From Campylobacter porcelli (GTDB lineage: Bacteria > Campylobacterota > Campylobacteria > Campylobacterales > Campylobacteraceae): a DNA stretch of 64,000 nt. Positions 1-9,358 of this stretch are shown one piece after another. Under the pieces are notes generated by a model. The model was not told the origin of the DNA. It saw nothing but the letters and a program-made list of their open reading frames with translations, and made no database searches. Positions within the stretch are counted from its first letter, which is position 1. Each line of letters opens with the position of its first letter. The position numbers and the translations under genes were made by a program. Location: contig NZ_CP018789.1 of assembly GCF_002139855.1 (NCBI RefSeq), positions 744,001 to 808,000 on the forward strand, in the 5' to 3' direction.

Positions 1-186
1 TATATCAGCAGCTCCTTCGGTTATATAAGTCGGGATATCTTGATTGCGAACCATTAGGAATTTAAACTCTCCTTTTTGCATAATGAGCTTTCTATCTTCA
101 AATTTAAACTCATCACCAAAAATTTGAGTGAAAATCTCCAAGGTCTGATCAGCAATTCTACCTTTTGGTAGTGCTACACTTAGCAT
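1..186 (-). CDS. hisG: ATP phosphoribosyltransferase, N-terminal part (cut by window edge)
   Basis: The first 62 codons of HisG are visible; the rest lies beyond the left edge. HisG condenses ATP with PRPP in the first step of histidine synthesis. The N-terminus MLSVALPKGRI is the family's opening strand and loop, and it is followed by a segment reading LMVRNQDIPTY, which also fits HisG. The start ATG at 186-184 overlaps the last 7 bases of coaX, so the two are probably translationally coupled. Length suggests neither the short (HisZ-dependent) nor the long form because the gene is truncated. Confidence 0.9.
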   Translation of the reverse strand, partial: MLSVALPKGRIADQTLEIFTQIFGDEFKFEDRKLIMQKGEFKFLMVRNQDIPTYITEGAADI

Positions 187-806
187 AAAATCTCCTTATT
201 TTCATTTATGGCTCTTTGCATACCGCGAAAAATCAGCATTCTATCATATATGGATTGAGTAAAGTATTTAGATAAAAACTCACCATCTCCACCGGTGAGA
301 TATATTGATTTTCCACGGGAGAATTCATTAATTAAGTTTACTATTGGCTTGATTATTCCATAACTAATAGCGTCTTGTGTGTGCTGTGGCAAACACTCTA
401 GGTCTATTTGCGAATTCAGCGGTAGATCTAGACGCTTTGAAATAGTCTTTAAGCTAGATAGAGAAGTTGTAATTCCTGGTATGATAAACCCACCGATATG
501 GCATCCATTTGCCATTAAATCAAGCGTGATGGCACTTCCAGCATCCACTATAAGCCCATTATTTATAGCGTAGCAAGCTGCGGCTCTATCTACTCCTAAG
601 CCAATATAAGTGCTATTTAGATTAATATATGGCTCAATATCTATAAATAGTGGCTCTTGGATTTTTTGAGCTACTCTTTCATTTACATTTATATAATATA
701 TTTTCTCTTTTGGTTCATAAAGATTAAACTCATCAATATTTAAATTCCAAATCTTCCTACCATCAAAAAAGGTGGCATGAGTATTGCCAATATCACACAA
801 AATCAT
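180..806 (-). CDS. coaX: type III pantothenate kinase
   Basis: CoaX phosphorylates pantothenate, the first step of coenzyme A synthesis, in the cytoplasm. The 208-residue product shows the ASKHA-fold signatures of this class: DIGNTH at residues 5-10 (phosphate loop), GLGVDRAAA at 69-77 and VDAGSAIT at 87-94. Type III kinases are usually about 210-260 residues, so this is a short but complete member. It overlaps the upstream unknown gene by 14 bases and the downstream hisG by 7 bases, so it sits inside a compact minus-strand operon. In C. jejuni the same neighbours (except hisG) flank coaX. Confidence 0.93.
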   Translation of the reverse strand: MILCDIGNTHATFFDGRKIWNLNIDEFNLYEPKEKIYYINVNERVAQKIQEPLFIDIEPYINLNSTYIGLGVDRAAACYAINNGLIVDAGSAITLDLMANGCHIGGFIIPGITTSLSSLKTISKRLDLPLNSQIDLECLPQHTQDAISYGIIKPIVNLINEFSRGKSIYLTGGDGEFLSKYFTQSIYDRMLIFRGMQRAINENKEILC

Positions 807-1119
807 AGAATTTCCAATCTAAATTTGATTTTAAAACTTTCGAGCATATCGCAGAGTTATATAATAAGCCAAATTTAACTATATTAATGTCAAATTTACG
901 CTTTACAAGCTCACTTATTTTTTTCAACTCTTCAAGCTCCTTATTTATAAATCTACTTTTAGACTCTCTAAAAAAAAGCAGATTATAAAATCCACTACTA
1001 TCAACACCTAAAAAGAGTTGATAGTTACGCTTTTTACTAAACTCCTTTATATCAAGGGTTTGTAGATTTTTAAGTAGAATTTTATGCTGGTTAAAAATAT
1101 TACAAATTCTATTATCCAT
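793..1119 (-). CDS. conserved hypothetical protein
   Basis: I do not recognise a domain in this 108-residue protein. It is lysine- and asparagine-rich, has no signal peptide or membrane segment, and contains a helical, charged middle (ELEELKKISELVKRK around residues 60-75). It begins at the base next to the lipoprotein gene (a 1-base overlap at 1119) and its end overlaps coaX by 14 bases, so it is surely translated as part of the operon. A gene of similar size lies in the same place beside coaX in C. jejuni, which argues for a conserved small cytoplasmic protein rather than a chance frame. Confidence 0.75.
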   Translation of the reverse strand: MDNRICNIFNQHKILLKNLQTLDIKEFSKKRNYQLFLGVDSSGFYNLLFFRESKSRFINKELEELKKISELVKRKFDINIVKFGLLYNSAICSKVLKSNLDWKFYDFV

Positions 1120-2120
1120 TATTTTAATTCTAATATTTCATCATCATAGTAAAAGGCATTTTCGCCCATAAAACTCTTTTTGCTAATCTCTGAGTTAAGC
1201 TCTACAATTTCAAGATTATTTAAATTCAAATCAGTGATAAACATATATCCAGTTTTTTCAATTATATATAGCTTATCATCTTTTGGGATAACGCCTGAGA
1301 ATATGGCAAATTTGAAGTTTTTGCTACTAAGCTTATTTAGTTCTAAATCTAAAATCTCCACCATTCCATCTTTTAAAAATAGATAAATTTTTCCAGAATA
1401 AATCAAGACATCCTTGATTTGACCATCATAGTGCTTAACTCCTTGAGTAGAGATCGCCATTAGCTTAGTAGCACTGGCTGCAAACATCTTATCCCCAAGG
1501 AGATCAAGGAATATAATATTATTAAAAAATGATTCACTACTTACTACTGCATCTCTTAATATGCGACCATTAAATTTATCTACTATCATAATTTTGCCAT
1601 CCAATGTTGGATAGACGATAATTGAGTTTAAAAATACTGGATTTGCCATCTTAGCGTCAATGGCATATGCTACGCCGACATTATACTCTAGTAGCAACTT
1701 GTCGCTTATCATATCTATTAGATAGATGGTATTATCCACGCTAAGTGCTGCAAGGTGGTTGTCATTTATAGATGCTGATACTATGCGAGTTTTAAATTTG
1801 GTAGTATAATACTCATCTTCGCCCATTAACACCTTAAAATTACCATCAATACTAGATATTAATAATTTGCCTTGATACTCGCCTAAGAAGTTATCATTTT
1901 TATCTAAATTTAGCTCTATTATATTACCATTTTTAAGTAGTATATTGCCATTTTTTAAGACAGCTCCATATCTACTAGTTTGCTGCAAAGATGAGCTCAA
2001 TGAGCCATCAAAACTCACATTTTTAGATACAAACTCAGGCTCATAATACTCCCTTTTTGTATAGCAACCAGCAAGAGTTAAAATAATTAAGGATGATAAA
2101 ATGTAGTTTTTTAAATTCAT
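1119..2120 (-). CDS. BamB-like beta-propeller lipoprotein
   Basis: The 333-residue product starts with a lipoprotein signal peptide, hydrophobic residues about 6-17 followed by the lipobox LAGC with Cys19 as the lipid site. The mature part has repeated short hydrophobic strands with patterns such as GNILLKNGNI, LLISSIDG, DGKIMIVDKFNG and DGMVEILD, typical of PQQ-like or WD-like beta-propeller blades. This matches the architecture of BamB, an outer-membrane assembly lipoprotein. The gene just upstream encodes a YfgM-like protein, and yfgM-bamB are also adjacent in enterobacteria; that pairing supports the assignment, which otherwise rests on fold-like pattern only. E. coli BamB is longer, near 390 residues. 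Confidence 0.6.
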   Translation of the reverse strand: MNLKNYILSSLIILTLAGCYTKREYYEPEFVSKNVSFDGSLSSSLQQTSRYGAVLKNGNILLKNGNIIELNLDKNDNFLGEYQGKLLISSIDGNFKVLMGEDEYYTTKFKTRIVSASINDNHLAALSVDNTIYLIDMISDKLLLEYNVGVAYAIDAKMANPVFLNSIIVYPTLDGKIMIVDKFNGRILRDAVVSSESFFNNIIFLDLLGDKMFAASATKLMAISTQGVKHYDGQIKDVLIYSGKIYLFLKDGMVEILDLELNKLSSKNFKFAIFSGVIPKDDKLYIIEKTGYMFITDLNLNNLEIVELNSEISKKSFMGENAFYYDDEILELK

Positions 2121-2121
2121 A

Positions 2122-2682
2122 CTATTTTCCTTGATAGTGTTCTAAATTTTTAACTATTGGTTGTAATTGTGAATTTAGTGGAATTTTAGCAAATTCGCCT
2201 TTTGCTTCGTCGATTTTACCATCTTTTAATAGCTCATATCCATCTATTAGATAGTTATAATTTGATAAAATTTTAGCTGATTTATTACCTTTTAAATTTT
2301 GTAAAATCTCTTTTAAAAGTGGATCAATATCTAAAGCCAATGCTTCATCTATAAGCTTGATTTTATTTAAATCATCTGCGGTTTTAATCACAAATAGTGC
2401 GTATAAAGATGGATTTTTAGCTATTAAAAGCTCTTTTGAGCTATTATCATCAGGATTATTTATTAGTGCGTTATATGCTTTATTTGCCTCTATTTTTGTC
2501 TCAACTTGTATAGTATTAAAAACACCATATGCGATAATTGCGATTAGTATAACCAAAAATATAGCAATTAAAATTCTCTTATTTTTTCTAAAAAATCTTT
2601 CGCTTTTTATAGCGCTTTCTAAAAACTGCTCTTGAGAGCTTATCTCACTTTTGATATAATCAATATTCTCTTTAACTGCCAA
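2122..2682 (-). CDS. YfgM-like single-span membrane protein with periplasmic TPR-type domain
   Basis: I place the start at the TTG 2682-2680 because AAGGAA lies six bases upstream, and because the 20 codons further upstream resemble no conserved sequence; the product is 186 residues. There is a short cytoplasmic tail, a strong membrane segment around residues 37-60 (ILIAIFLVILIAII), then a periplasmic helical domain with alternating Ala/Leu pairs ending in GKIDEAKGEFAKI, which looks like a tetratricopeptide-type repeat. This is the architecture of E. coli YfgM, an ancillary factor of the Sec/PpiD/BamB system. Only one base separates it from the BamB-like gene. Function is inferred from architecture and gene order. 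Confidence 0.6.
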   Translation of the reverse strand: MAVKENIDYIKSEISSQEQFLESAIKSERFFRKNKRILIAIFLVILIAIIAYGVFNTIQVETKIEANKAYNALINNPDDNSSKELLIAKNPSLYALFVIKTADDLNKIKLIDEALALDIDPLLKEILQNLKGNKSAKILSNYNYLIDGYELLKDGKIDEAKGEFAKIPLNSQLQPIVKNLEHYQGK

Positions 2683-2803
2683 AGTAAGTTCCTTAAAATA
2701 AAAATTTGCTAATTTTAGCATAAATTTTCTTAAATATAACAAATAATAGCTAATTATTAAAAACTTACCAATATTGATAATTTATATCTAAGAAAACTTA
2801 TGA

Positions 2804-2809
2804 TATAAT
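2804..2809 (+). promoter_or_regulatory. -10 box for the gatC-pilT-cvpA-fur operon
   Basis: TATAAT preceded by TGA gives an extended -10 (TGnTATAAT), the strongest type in Campylobacter. It lies 35 bases before the GTG chosen for gatC and overlaps an in-frame ATG at 2808, so that ATG cannot be the start codon. Confidence 0.7.
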
Positions 2810-2843
2810 GAGCGCCAAAATTTTAAATTACGAGAGTATAGCC

Positions 2844-3131
2844 GTGCATATTGATGATAAAATGCTTGAAAAATTAGAAAAGTTAAGCGCATTAAAAATC
2901 CCAGATGACAAGCGAGAAGAGTTTAAAAGCCAACTTAGCAAAATTGTAGATTTTGTAGATGTTTTAAATGAGTTAAATTTAGATGGTGTAGAGGCTGCTG
3001 TAAGCACTATAAGTGGTGGAACTTTACTTCGTGATGATGAGCCAGTAAAGAGCGATGTTATAGATATAATATTACAAAATGCCCCAAAAAAGCATGGCAG
3101 AAGCTTTGAAGTGCCAAAGATTATTGAGTAG
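2844..3131 (+). CDS. gatC: aspartyl/glutamyl-tRNA(Asn/Gln) amidotransferase subunit C
   Basis: GatC stabilises the GatAB amidotransferase that converts Glu-tRNA(Gln) and Asp-tRNA(Asn) to the amidated forms, needed because Campylobacter lacks GlnRS. The 95-residue product has the family's N-terminal helix (LEKLSALKI), the DFVDVLNELN segment and the conserved L-R-x-D element (LLRDDEPV) near residue 65. I chose the GTG at 2844 because it gives the usual 94-96 residues and because the upstream ATG at 2808 falls in the promoter -10 box. First gene of a long plus-strand operon. Confidence 0.88.
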   Translation: MHIDDKMLEKLEKLSALKIPDDKREEFKSQLSKIVDFVDVLNELNLDGVEAAVSTISGGTLLRDDEPVKSDVIDIILQNAPKKHGRSFEVPKIIE

Positions 3132-3134
3132 AGT

Positions 3135-4187
3135 ATGAGTATAAGAACCTTTCTTGATTTAGTTATAGATAGGAAGGCTAGCGATCTACACTTAGTGGCT
3201 AGAAGTGTGCCAAAGATTAGAGTTGATGGTGAGCTTATATCTACTGGAAGTGTGGCCTTAACGCCAAAAGATGTAGAAGAGATCTGCTTGCCACTGCTTA
3301 GCCAAGAGCAAAAAATGGAGCTAAAATCTGCTAAAGAGCTTGATTTTATAGTAGATCTTAATAGGGCTGGTAGATTTCGTGCTAATTACTATTATACAAT
3401 GAACGGGGAGCTTTGTGCTGCTTTTCGTATAATACCATTTAAAACGCCTACATTAGATGATATTTGTGCGCCTAATTTGCTATTTGAGCTTGCAAAAAAG
3501 CAAAAAGGATTGATACTAGTTACAGGTGCTACTGGAAGTGGTAAAAGCACAACTCTAGCAGCAATTTTAAATGAGATAAATCAGACACAAAATAGGCATA
3601 TTATCACTATTGAAGACCCTGTGGAATTTATTCATACAAGTAAAAATTCTCTATTTTCCCATAGAAATGTAGGAAGTGATACTAGCTCATTTTCAAAAGC
3701 ATTAAAATATGCCCTAAGACAAGATCCAGATGTTATTTTAGTCGGCGAGATGAGAGATAAAGAGACTATGGCGATGACGATTGAAGCGGCTCAAACTGGT
3801 CATTTGGTCTTTGCAACCTTGCATACAAACTCAGCCCCAAGCTCCATAGATAGGATTGTAGATAGCTTTAGCCTTAGCGATCAATCATACATTAGAAGCT
3901 CTTTGGCTTCATCTTTGATAGCTGTAATATCGCAAAATTTACTACCAAAAATTGGAGGTGGTAGGATTGCGCTTTTTGAGATTATGCTAAATAATATCGC
4001 AATTTCAAATTTAATAAGAGATGGCAAAACTCATCAAATACTATCTCAAATGCAAATTGGTAGTGCTCAAAGCGGTATGAGAGTGATGGCTAATGAAATT
4101 CAAAAAGCACTAAATGAGAATATAATTACAAAAGAGGTTGCAATGCGTTTTAATACTAAAAATTTAAATTTAATGGAGCAAAGTTGA
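3135..4187 (+). CDS. pilT: PilT-type twitching/retraction ATPase
   Basis: The 350-residue protein is a full-length hexameric secretion ATPase of the PilT class, which depolymerises type IV pilins. Visible are the N-terminal ASDLHL motif of PilT (15-20), Walker A GATGSGKST (131-139), the Asp box around TIEDPVEF (158-165), Walker B DPDVILVGE (197-205), the His box with GHLVFATLHTN (222-232), and a late AISNLIRDGK that resembles the PilT AIRNLIRE motif. ASDLHL and the C-terminal motif favour PilT over PilB or VirB11. It sits 3 bases after gatC and overlaps cvpA by 1 base. C. jejuni lacks a gene here, so this is an addition to an otherwise conserved operon. No pilin, pilB or pilC gene is near. 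Confidence 0.88.
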   Translation: MSIRTFLDLVIDRKASDLHLVARSVPKIRVDGELISTGSVALTPKDVEEICLPLLSQEQKMELKSAKELDFIVDLNRAGRFRANYYYTMNGELCAAFRIIPFKTPTLDDICAPNLLFELAKKQKGLILVTGATGSGKSTTLAAILNEINQTQNRHIITIEDPVEFIHTSKNSLFSHRNVGSDTSSFSKALKYALRQDPDVILVGEMRDKETMAMTIEAAQTGHLVFATLHTNSAPSSIDRIVDSFSLSDQSYIRSSLASSLIAVISQNLLPKIGGGRIALFEIMLNNIAISNLIRDGKTHQILSQMQIGSAQSGMRVMANEIQKALNENIITKEVAMRFNTKNLNLMEQS

Positions 4188-4768
4188 TGGATTTTATTAC
4201 TTGGTTTGATATTATTGTTATCGCCGTTGTAGTGATTTTAGGGATTAAGGGTGTTATAAATGGCCTTATTAAAGAGGTATTTGGGCTAATTGGCATTATC
4301 GGCGGTGTGATCGTAGCTAGTAGAAATGCTAGTTTAGTAGGGGAGCAAATCAGCCTTTATCTATATGAGCTTAGTGATTCGGCGGAGTTTTTCTTTGGGT
4401 TTTTGCTTACTTTATTAATATTTTGGTTTGTATGTTTATTGCTTGGAAATTTGCTATCTAAAATGTTAAAGATGAGCGGACTTGGATTTGTAGATAGATT
4501 GCTTGGATTTTTCGTAGGGGCTGCTAAGATATTTTTAGTTTTTGCTATTTTGGTTGCGATTGTATCTAGAATTTCAGTTTTAAACCAAAAAATTTCTCCA
4601 TATTTCAAAGATAGTAAGGTCTATCCAGTTCTTTTGACTGCTGGGGAGTTTATAATGGCTATGGATATAAGCAGCGTCCAAAATAGCTTAGAAAATGGCG
4701 AAATAGTCGTGCCTGAAATTTTAGATAGTAATGAGACAATGGAACAAAATTCAACTAAGGTGGAATAA
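4187..4768 (+). CDS. CvpA family membrane protein
   Basis: CvpA proteins are small inner-membrane proteins linked to colicin V production and envelope homeostasis. The 193-residue product has four predicted membrane segments, near residues 6-24, 28-45, 62-88 and 100-124, with the family-typical G-rich first loop ([15 protein letters not shown]) and the later [17 protein letters not shown]. The tail is short and polar. The ATG at 4187 is in a tgATG overlap with the pilT stop, and its own stop overlaps the fur start (taATG), showing tight coupling. An orthologue lies upstream of fur in C. jejuni. Confidence 0.85.
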   Translation: MDFITWFDIIVIAVVVILGIKGVINGLIKEVFGLIGIIGGVIVASRNASLVGEQISLYLYELSDSAEFFFGFLLTLLIFWFVCLLLGNLLSKMLKMSGLGFVDRLLGFFVGAAKIFLVFAILVAIVSRISVLNQKISPYFKDSKVYPVLLTAGEFIMAMDISSVQNSLENGEIVVPEILDSNETMEQNSTKVE

Positions 4769-5235
4769 TGATAGAAAATATTGAGTATGATGCTTTATTA
4801 GAGCGTTTTAAGCGTGTGTTGCGAGATAATGGACTAAAATATACTAAGCAGCGTGAGGTGCTTTTACAAACGCTATATAATAATAGCGAACACTTTACTC
4901 CAGAGCAACTATATTTGCATATTAAGGAGCGTTATCCTGATTTAAATGTGGGTATAGCAACTGTATATAGGAGCTTGAATTTACTTGAAGAATCAGGTAT
5001 GGTAACATCTATTAGCTTTGGGGCTCAAGGGAAAAAATTTGAACTAGCCAATAAACCGCATCATGATCATATGATTTGCAGACAGTGTGGTGTGATAGTT
5101 GAATTTGAAGATCAAGTAATAGAAAAACGACAATTAGCAATTGCTAAAGATAATGGCTTTAAGCTTACAGGTCATATAATGCAACTTTATGGCGTTTGTA
5201 GTGAGTGTAGTAAACAAAAAATAAAAGGAATTTGA
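4768..5235 (+). CDS. fur: ferric uptake regulator
   Basis: Fur is the iron-responsive repressor. The 155-residue product has the winged-helix region ([12 protein letters not shown], 25-36, and the recognition helix with [11 protein letters not shown], 65-75), the metal-sensing HHDH cluster at 98-101, and two structural zinc pairs, C104-x2-C107 and C144-x2-C147. All are intact. As in C. jejuni the gene has no promoter of its own that I can see and is read through from gatC/cvpA; it is followed without a gap by lysS. PerR is the closest alternative, but the position before lysS is that of fur. Confidence 0.95.
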   Translation: MIENIEYDALLERFKRVLRDNGLKYTKQREVLLQTLYNNSEHFTPEQLYLHIKERYPDLNVGIATVYRSLNLLEESGMVTSISFGAQGKKFELANKPHHDHMICRQCGVIVEFEDQVIEKRQLAIAKDNGFKLTGHIMQLYGVCSECSKQKIKGI

Positions 5236-6732
5236 TTGATTTTTGATAATGAATTAGAGCAGACTCGTCTAGCTAAGGCTGATGAGTTAAGGCAGATGGG
5301 CGTTGCTCCATATCCGCATTTTTTAAAACGAGAGTTTAGTATAGCTAATTTTAAGAGTGAATTTAACTATATAAAAGATCTACCAGATGGCGATAAAAAA
5401 GCTACTAAAGAAGTAACAATAGCTGGTAGAATAAAATTAAAAAGAGTTGCTGGTAAATCCACATTTGCCAATATAGAAGATGAGAGCGGTAATATACAAA
5501 TTTACTACTCACTAGCTAGTATTGGCGAAGATAGCTACGCTAAATTCAAAAAAAATCTTGAAGTAGGCGATATTATACTTGCTAAGGGGTATGCTTTTGT
5601 TACTCAAACTGGGGAGTTTAGCTTGCATGCAAGTCAGATAACTTTAGCTACTAAAGCTATATCTCCACTACCTGAGAAATTTCATGGTTTAACTGATATC
5701 GAGACTAGATATAGACAAAGATATTTAGATATGATTATGAATAGTGATGTCAGAGATGATTTTCTTAAGCGTTCAATCATAATTAGCACTATTAGAAGAT
5801 TTTTTGAAGAGCGTGGATTTTTAGAAGTTGAGACGCCTATGATGCACCCAATAGCTGGAGGAGCAAATGCCAAGCCATTTATAACTCATCATAACGCACT
5901 AGGCGTGGATAGATACCTTAAAATAGCCCCAGAGTTATATCTAAAAAGATTAATCGTAGGTGGTATGGAGGCCGTATTTGAGATTAATCGTTGTTTTAGA
6001 AATGAGGGTATGGATCTAACTCATAATCCTGAATTTACTAGTATTGAGTTTTACTGGGCGTGGCATGACTATTTTGAGGCTATGGATTTGACTGAAGAGC
6101 TTTTTGCCACCTTGCTTGATAGGTTAAATTTAGGAAAAATTATCGAATTTGATGGAGAAAATATAGATTTTTCTAAGCCTTTTAGAAGGATTAAATATCT
6201 TGATGCGTTAGTGGAAATAGGTGGCATCGATAGGGATATTATAGGCGATAAAGATAAAATTTTAGCTAAATTAAGAGATGATAAATTTGAAGCAAATGAT
6301 AAGCTAGATTTAGGTCATTTACAAGCTGAGCTTTTTGATAATTATGTTGAAAGTAAGCTTATTAATCCTACATTCATTACAGATTTTCCTATATCTATTT
6401 CGCCACTTTCAAGAAGAAGTGATGAAGAGCCAGAGATAGCACAGAGATTTGAGCTATTTATTGCTGGTCGTGAGCTAGCAAACGCATTTAATGAGCTTAA
6501 TGATCCAGTCGATCAATATGAGAGATTTAAGGCTCAAATAGAGAGTAAAGACGCCGGTAATGATGAGGCTCATGAGATGGATGAGGATTATTGCGTAGCT
6601 CTTGGTTATGGTATGGCACCAACCGTTGGTTGGGGTCTTGGCGTTGATAGATTAGTAATGCTATTATTAAATAAAAAATCAATTCGCGATGTTATATTAT
6701 TTCCAGCGATGAAACCAAAAATTAAGGAGTAG
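5236..6732 (+). CDS. lysS: lysyl-tRNA synthetase, class II
   Basis: Charges tRNA(Lys). The 498-residue protein has an N-terminal OB-fold anticodon-binding domain (about 60-150) and the class II catalytic core with motif 1 around [17 protein letters not shown] (about 196-213), motif 2 in the segment [13 protein letters not shown] (about 243-255) and motif 3 [13 protein letters not shown] (about 466-478). It starts with TTG at 5236, five bases after AAGGAA and immediately after the fur stop codon; no better start exists downstream because the conserved FDNELEQ begins at residue 3. Confidence 0.96.
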   Translation: MIFDNELEQTRLAKADELRQMGVAPYPHFLKREFSIANFKSEFNYIKDLPDGDKKATKEVTIAGRIKLKRVAGKSTFANIEDESGNIQIYYSLASIGEDSYAKFKKNLEVGDIILAKGYAFVTQTGEFSLHASQITLATKAISPLPEKFHGLTDIETRYRQRYLDMIMNSDVRDDFLKRSIIISTIRRFFEERGFLEVETPMMHPIAGGANAKPFITHHNALGVDRYLKIAPELYLKRLIVGGMEAVFEINRCFRNEGMDLTHNPEFTSIEFYWAWHDYFEAMDLTEELFATLLDRLNLGKIIEFDGENIDFSKPFRRIKYLDALVEIGGIDRDIIGDKDKILAKLRDDKFEANDKLDLGHLQAELFDNYVESKLINPTFITDFPISISPLSRRSDEEPEIAQRFELFIAGRELANAFNELNDPVDQYERFKAQIESKDAGNDEAHEMDEDYCVALGYGMAPTVGWGLGVDRLVMLLLNKKSIRDVILFPAMKPKIKE

Positions 6733-6734
6733 AT

Positions 6735-7979
6735 ATGAATTTAGAAAGTTACGATAAGGAGATTTATACTCTTTTAAATAAAGAGCTTGAGCGTCAGTGT
6801 AGCCATTTAGAGATGATTGCTAGTGAGAATTTTACCTATCCTGAAGTTATGGAAGTTATGGGTTCTATTTTGACTAATAAATATGCTGAGGGCTATCCTG
6901 GTAAGAGATATTATGGTGGATGTGAATTTGTAGATGAGATAGAGCAGATCGCAATTGATCGATGTAAAGCTCTATTTGGTTGCGAGTTTGCTAATGTCCA
7001 GCCAAATAGTGGTAGTCAGGCTAATCAAGGTGTATATGGTGCCTTTTTAAAACCAGGCGATAAAATTCTAGGTATGGATTTAAGTCATGGCGGTCACTTA
7101 ACTCATGGAGCAAAAGTCTCAAGCTCTGGTAAATATTATGAGAGTTTCTTTTATGGTGTTGAGCTTGATGGTAGGATTAATTATGATAAGGTAGCTGATA
7201 TAGCAAATATTGTCAAACCAAAAATGATAGTTTGTGGGGCCAGTGCATATACTAGAGAGATTGACTTTAAACGCTTTAGAGAGATTGCTGATAGCGTGGG
7301 TGCATATCTATTTGCCGATGTGGCTCATATAGCTGGGCTAGTTGTGGCTGGAGAGCACGCTCATCCATTTCCGCACTGCCATGTAGTAAGCTCTACAACT
7401 CACAAAACTCTAAGAGGTCCAAGAGGCGGTATAATTATGACAAATGATGAGGAATTTGCGAAAAAAATTAATAGCTCCATATTCCCTGGAATTCAAGGTG
7501 GCCCATTAATGCATGTTATAGCTGGTAAGGCTGTAGGATTTAAGCATAATTTAAGCGATGAATGGAAAGTTTATGCTAAACAGGTAAAAGCAAATGCAAA
7601 AAAATTAGGCGAAGTTTTAATTAGCCGTGGGTATGATTTAGTTAGTGGTGGTACTGATAATCACCTTGTGCTAGTAAGCTTTTTAAATAAAGAATTTAGT
7701 GGTAAAGATGCAGATATTGCTCTTGGTAATGCTGGAATTACGGTAAATAAAAACACAGTCCCAGGCGAAACTAGAAGTCCATTTATCACAAGTGGTATAA
7801 GGATAGGTAGTCCAGCACTTACTGCTAGAGGTATGAAAGAGAGTGAGTTTGAGCTAATTGCAAATCGTATTGCTGATGTGCTAGATGATATTAATAATGT
7901 TGATAAACAACGCAAAATCGCAGCTCAGCTTAAAGAGTTAGCTAATGAGTTTATTATTTATAATAAGGCGACATTCTAA
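6735..7979 (+). CDS. glyA: serine hydroxymethyltransferase
   Basis: PLP enzyme that interconverts serine and glycine and supplies 5,10-methylene-tetrahydrofolate. The 414-residue product is full length. The PLP lysine is K224 in the diagnostic [13 protein letters not shown] stretch (220-232), the cofactor aspartate lies in FADVAHIAG (193-201), and ENFTYPEV and [13 protein letters not shown] (about 50-62) are also canonical. It begins two bases after lysS and its last base is the first base of the next gene, consistent with one operon. Confidence 0.97.
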   Translation: MNLESYDKEIYTLLNKELERQCSHLEMIASENFTYPEVMEVMGSILTNKYAEGYPGKRYYGGCEFVDEIEQIAIDRCKALFGCEFANVQPNSGSQANQGVYGAFLKPGDKILGMDLSHGGHLTHGAKVSSSGKYYESFFYGVELDGRINYDKVADIANIVKPKMIVCGASAYTREIDFKRFREIADSVGAYLFADVAHIAGLVVAGEHAHPFPHCHVVSSTTHKTLRGPRGGIIMTNDEEFAKKINSSIFPGIQGGPLMHVIAGKAVGFKHNLSDEWKVYAKQVKANAKKLGEVLISRGYDLVSGGTDNHLVLVSFLNKEFSGKDADIALGNAGITVNKNTVPGETRSPFITSGIRIGSPALTARGMKESEFELIANRIADVLDDINNVDKQRKIAAQLKELANEFIIYNKATF

Positions 7980-8521
7980 TGCAGCGTATAGATTTATCAC
8001 TTATTAAAATGATAACCGATCACTACTATATTAAGCGAGATATGACGGTAAAAAAGATCGAGCATAAGGGTAGGTATTATTTTGATAAATTTGAAAGGGT
8101 AGATGAACCACTTAGCTTATCAGTCCAAAGAGAGCACGAAGAGAGAAAAATTGTTGTAGCACACTCTTTAATTAATAGGCTAAATAAGGTTGAAAATATC
8201 GTTTTTGACTATAATGGTAGAATGCCAGAACGATTTTGGCATAGGGCTCAACTGATGTTAAGAGAGGAGGGGTTTATAAATTTTACAGCCTATGAGAGCA
8301 AAACCCCAGGTCATCTACATCTATATATACATAAGGGTCACACCACCTTTATGGAGGGTTGTCAAATAGCTAACAAACTCTCAGTTATGCTATCACAGAA
8401 GCTACCACAAGAGTGGAGAATGTTTCCTACTATGGATTTGCCATTAGAGTATAATATTCTAGCTTTGCCATACGCTTTGTATCAAAAAGAACGAGGCGCT
8501 AGCTGGTCAAAGCATATGTAA
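7979..8521 (+). CDS. DUF1882 family protein
   Basis: A 180-residue cytoplasmic protein without signal peptide or membrane segment. It corresponds in position, size and composition to Cj0403 of C. jejuni, a member of an epsilonproteobacterial family of unknown function (DUF1882). Notable stretches are YYIKRDMTVKKIEHKGRYY (17-35) and the aromatic, charged end (WRMFPTMDLPLEYNILALPY). It overlaps the glyA stop codon by one base, so it is co-translated. No catalytic motif is evident and I assign no function. Confidence 0.78.
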   Translation: MQRIDLSLIKMITDHYYIKRDMTVKKIEHKGRYYFDKFERVDEPLSLSVQREHEERKIVVAHSLINRLNKVENIVFDYNGRMPERFWHRAQLMLREEGFINFTAYESKTPGHLHLYIHKGHTTFMEGCQIANKLSVMLSQKLPQEWRMFPTMDLPLEYNILALPYALYQKERGASWSKHM

Positions 8522-8530
8522 AGGATAAAT

Positions 8531-9349
8531 ATGGAAGAGAATAATAATTTACAAGATATATTGCTAGATAAAAATGAAGAAGAGAAATCTGGCGGTGTAC
8601 GTAAAATTTTAATTGGTGTGGCGTTGCTTGTTATCGTTTTTGTTGTTGTTTTAATTATTATGAAATTCTTAAATTCAGATAATAAGAACAAAAATAACGA
8701 TATAGCCGATACTCTTTTATTGCCTACAGAGTTGCCTACGACTAATACGCCAGTTGGCAATGCCTCAAATGATCTTTTTGAGCAAGTGCCTATAGTAAGC
8801 GATACTACAAATTCAAAAGATAGTTTTGAAAATATAGTAAATGAGTATAAGAATGCTCAAGCTACTATGGAGACAGCGTCAAATACAATTACACCTGTAT
8901 TGCCACCAAAGGTAGAAGAGCCATTTAGTATAGCTGAGCCAAAAGAGGTTAAAAAAGAGCCTACAAAACAAGAAGTATCTAAAAATTTAGAACCTAAAAA
9001 AGTAGAGAATAAAAAAGCTCAAACCAAACCAACTGAGCCTAAAAAGACTGAGCCTAAAAAGGCTGAAGTTAAAAAAGATAGCGTTAAAACAAACGCATCT
9101 CAAAGCAACCCATCTTTAGAAAAAGGTGCATATATACAAGTCGCTTCAGTATCCAAGCTAGATACAAATAGCGCCTTAATCAAAAAAATTGTAGCAAGTG
9201 GCTATAAATACAAAACACATAAAGTTGTAGTAAATGGCAATACGGTTATTAAAATTCTTATTGGGCCATTTGGTTCTGATTTAGAGGCTAATATGCAAAA
9301 AATTCGCCAAGATATATCAAATGGTGCCTTTGTATATAGGGTAAAATAG
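8531..9349 (+). CDS. membrane-anchored SPOR domain protein
   Basis: SPOR domains bind denuded glycan strands of peptidoglycan at division sites. This 272-residue protein has a cytoplasmic N-terminus, one membrane span near residues 25-44 (ILIGVALLVIVFVVVLIIM), a long Lys/Glu/Pro/Thr-rich linker with repeated EPKK-type units (about 130-190), and a C-terminal SPOR domain from about 195 (GAYIQVASVSKL) to the end. The layout matches FtsN/DamX-like proteins and the C. jejuni neighbour Cj0404. The linker repeats are visible at DNA level around 8995-9080. Confidence 0.88.
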   Translation: MEENNNLQDILLDKNEEEKSGGVRKILIGVALLVIVFVVVLIIMKFLNSDNKNKNNDIADTLLLPTELPTTNTPVGNASNDLFEQVPIVSDTTNSKDSFENIVNEYKNAQATMETASNTITPVLPPKVEEPFSIAEPKEVKKEPTKQEVSKNLEPKKVENKKAQTKPTEPKKTEPKKAEVKKDSVKTNASQSNPSLEKGAYIQVASVSKLDTNSALIKKIVASGYKYKTHKVVVNGNTVIKILIGPFGSDLEANMQKIRQDISNGAFVYRVK

Positions 9350-9358
9350 GAATTTATA

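Noticed and set aside
8995-9080. Possible mobile or satellite repeat in the SPOR gene
   Set aside because: The short repeats simply encode the Lys/Glu/Pro-rich linker; such linkers are normal in SPOR proteins.
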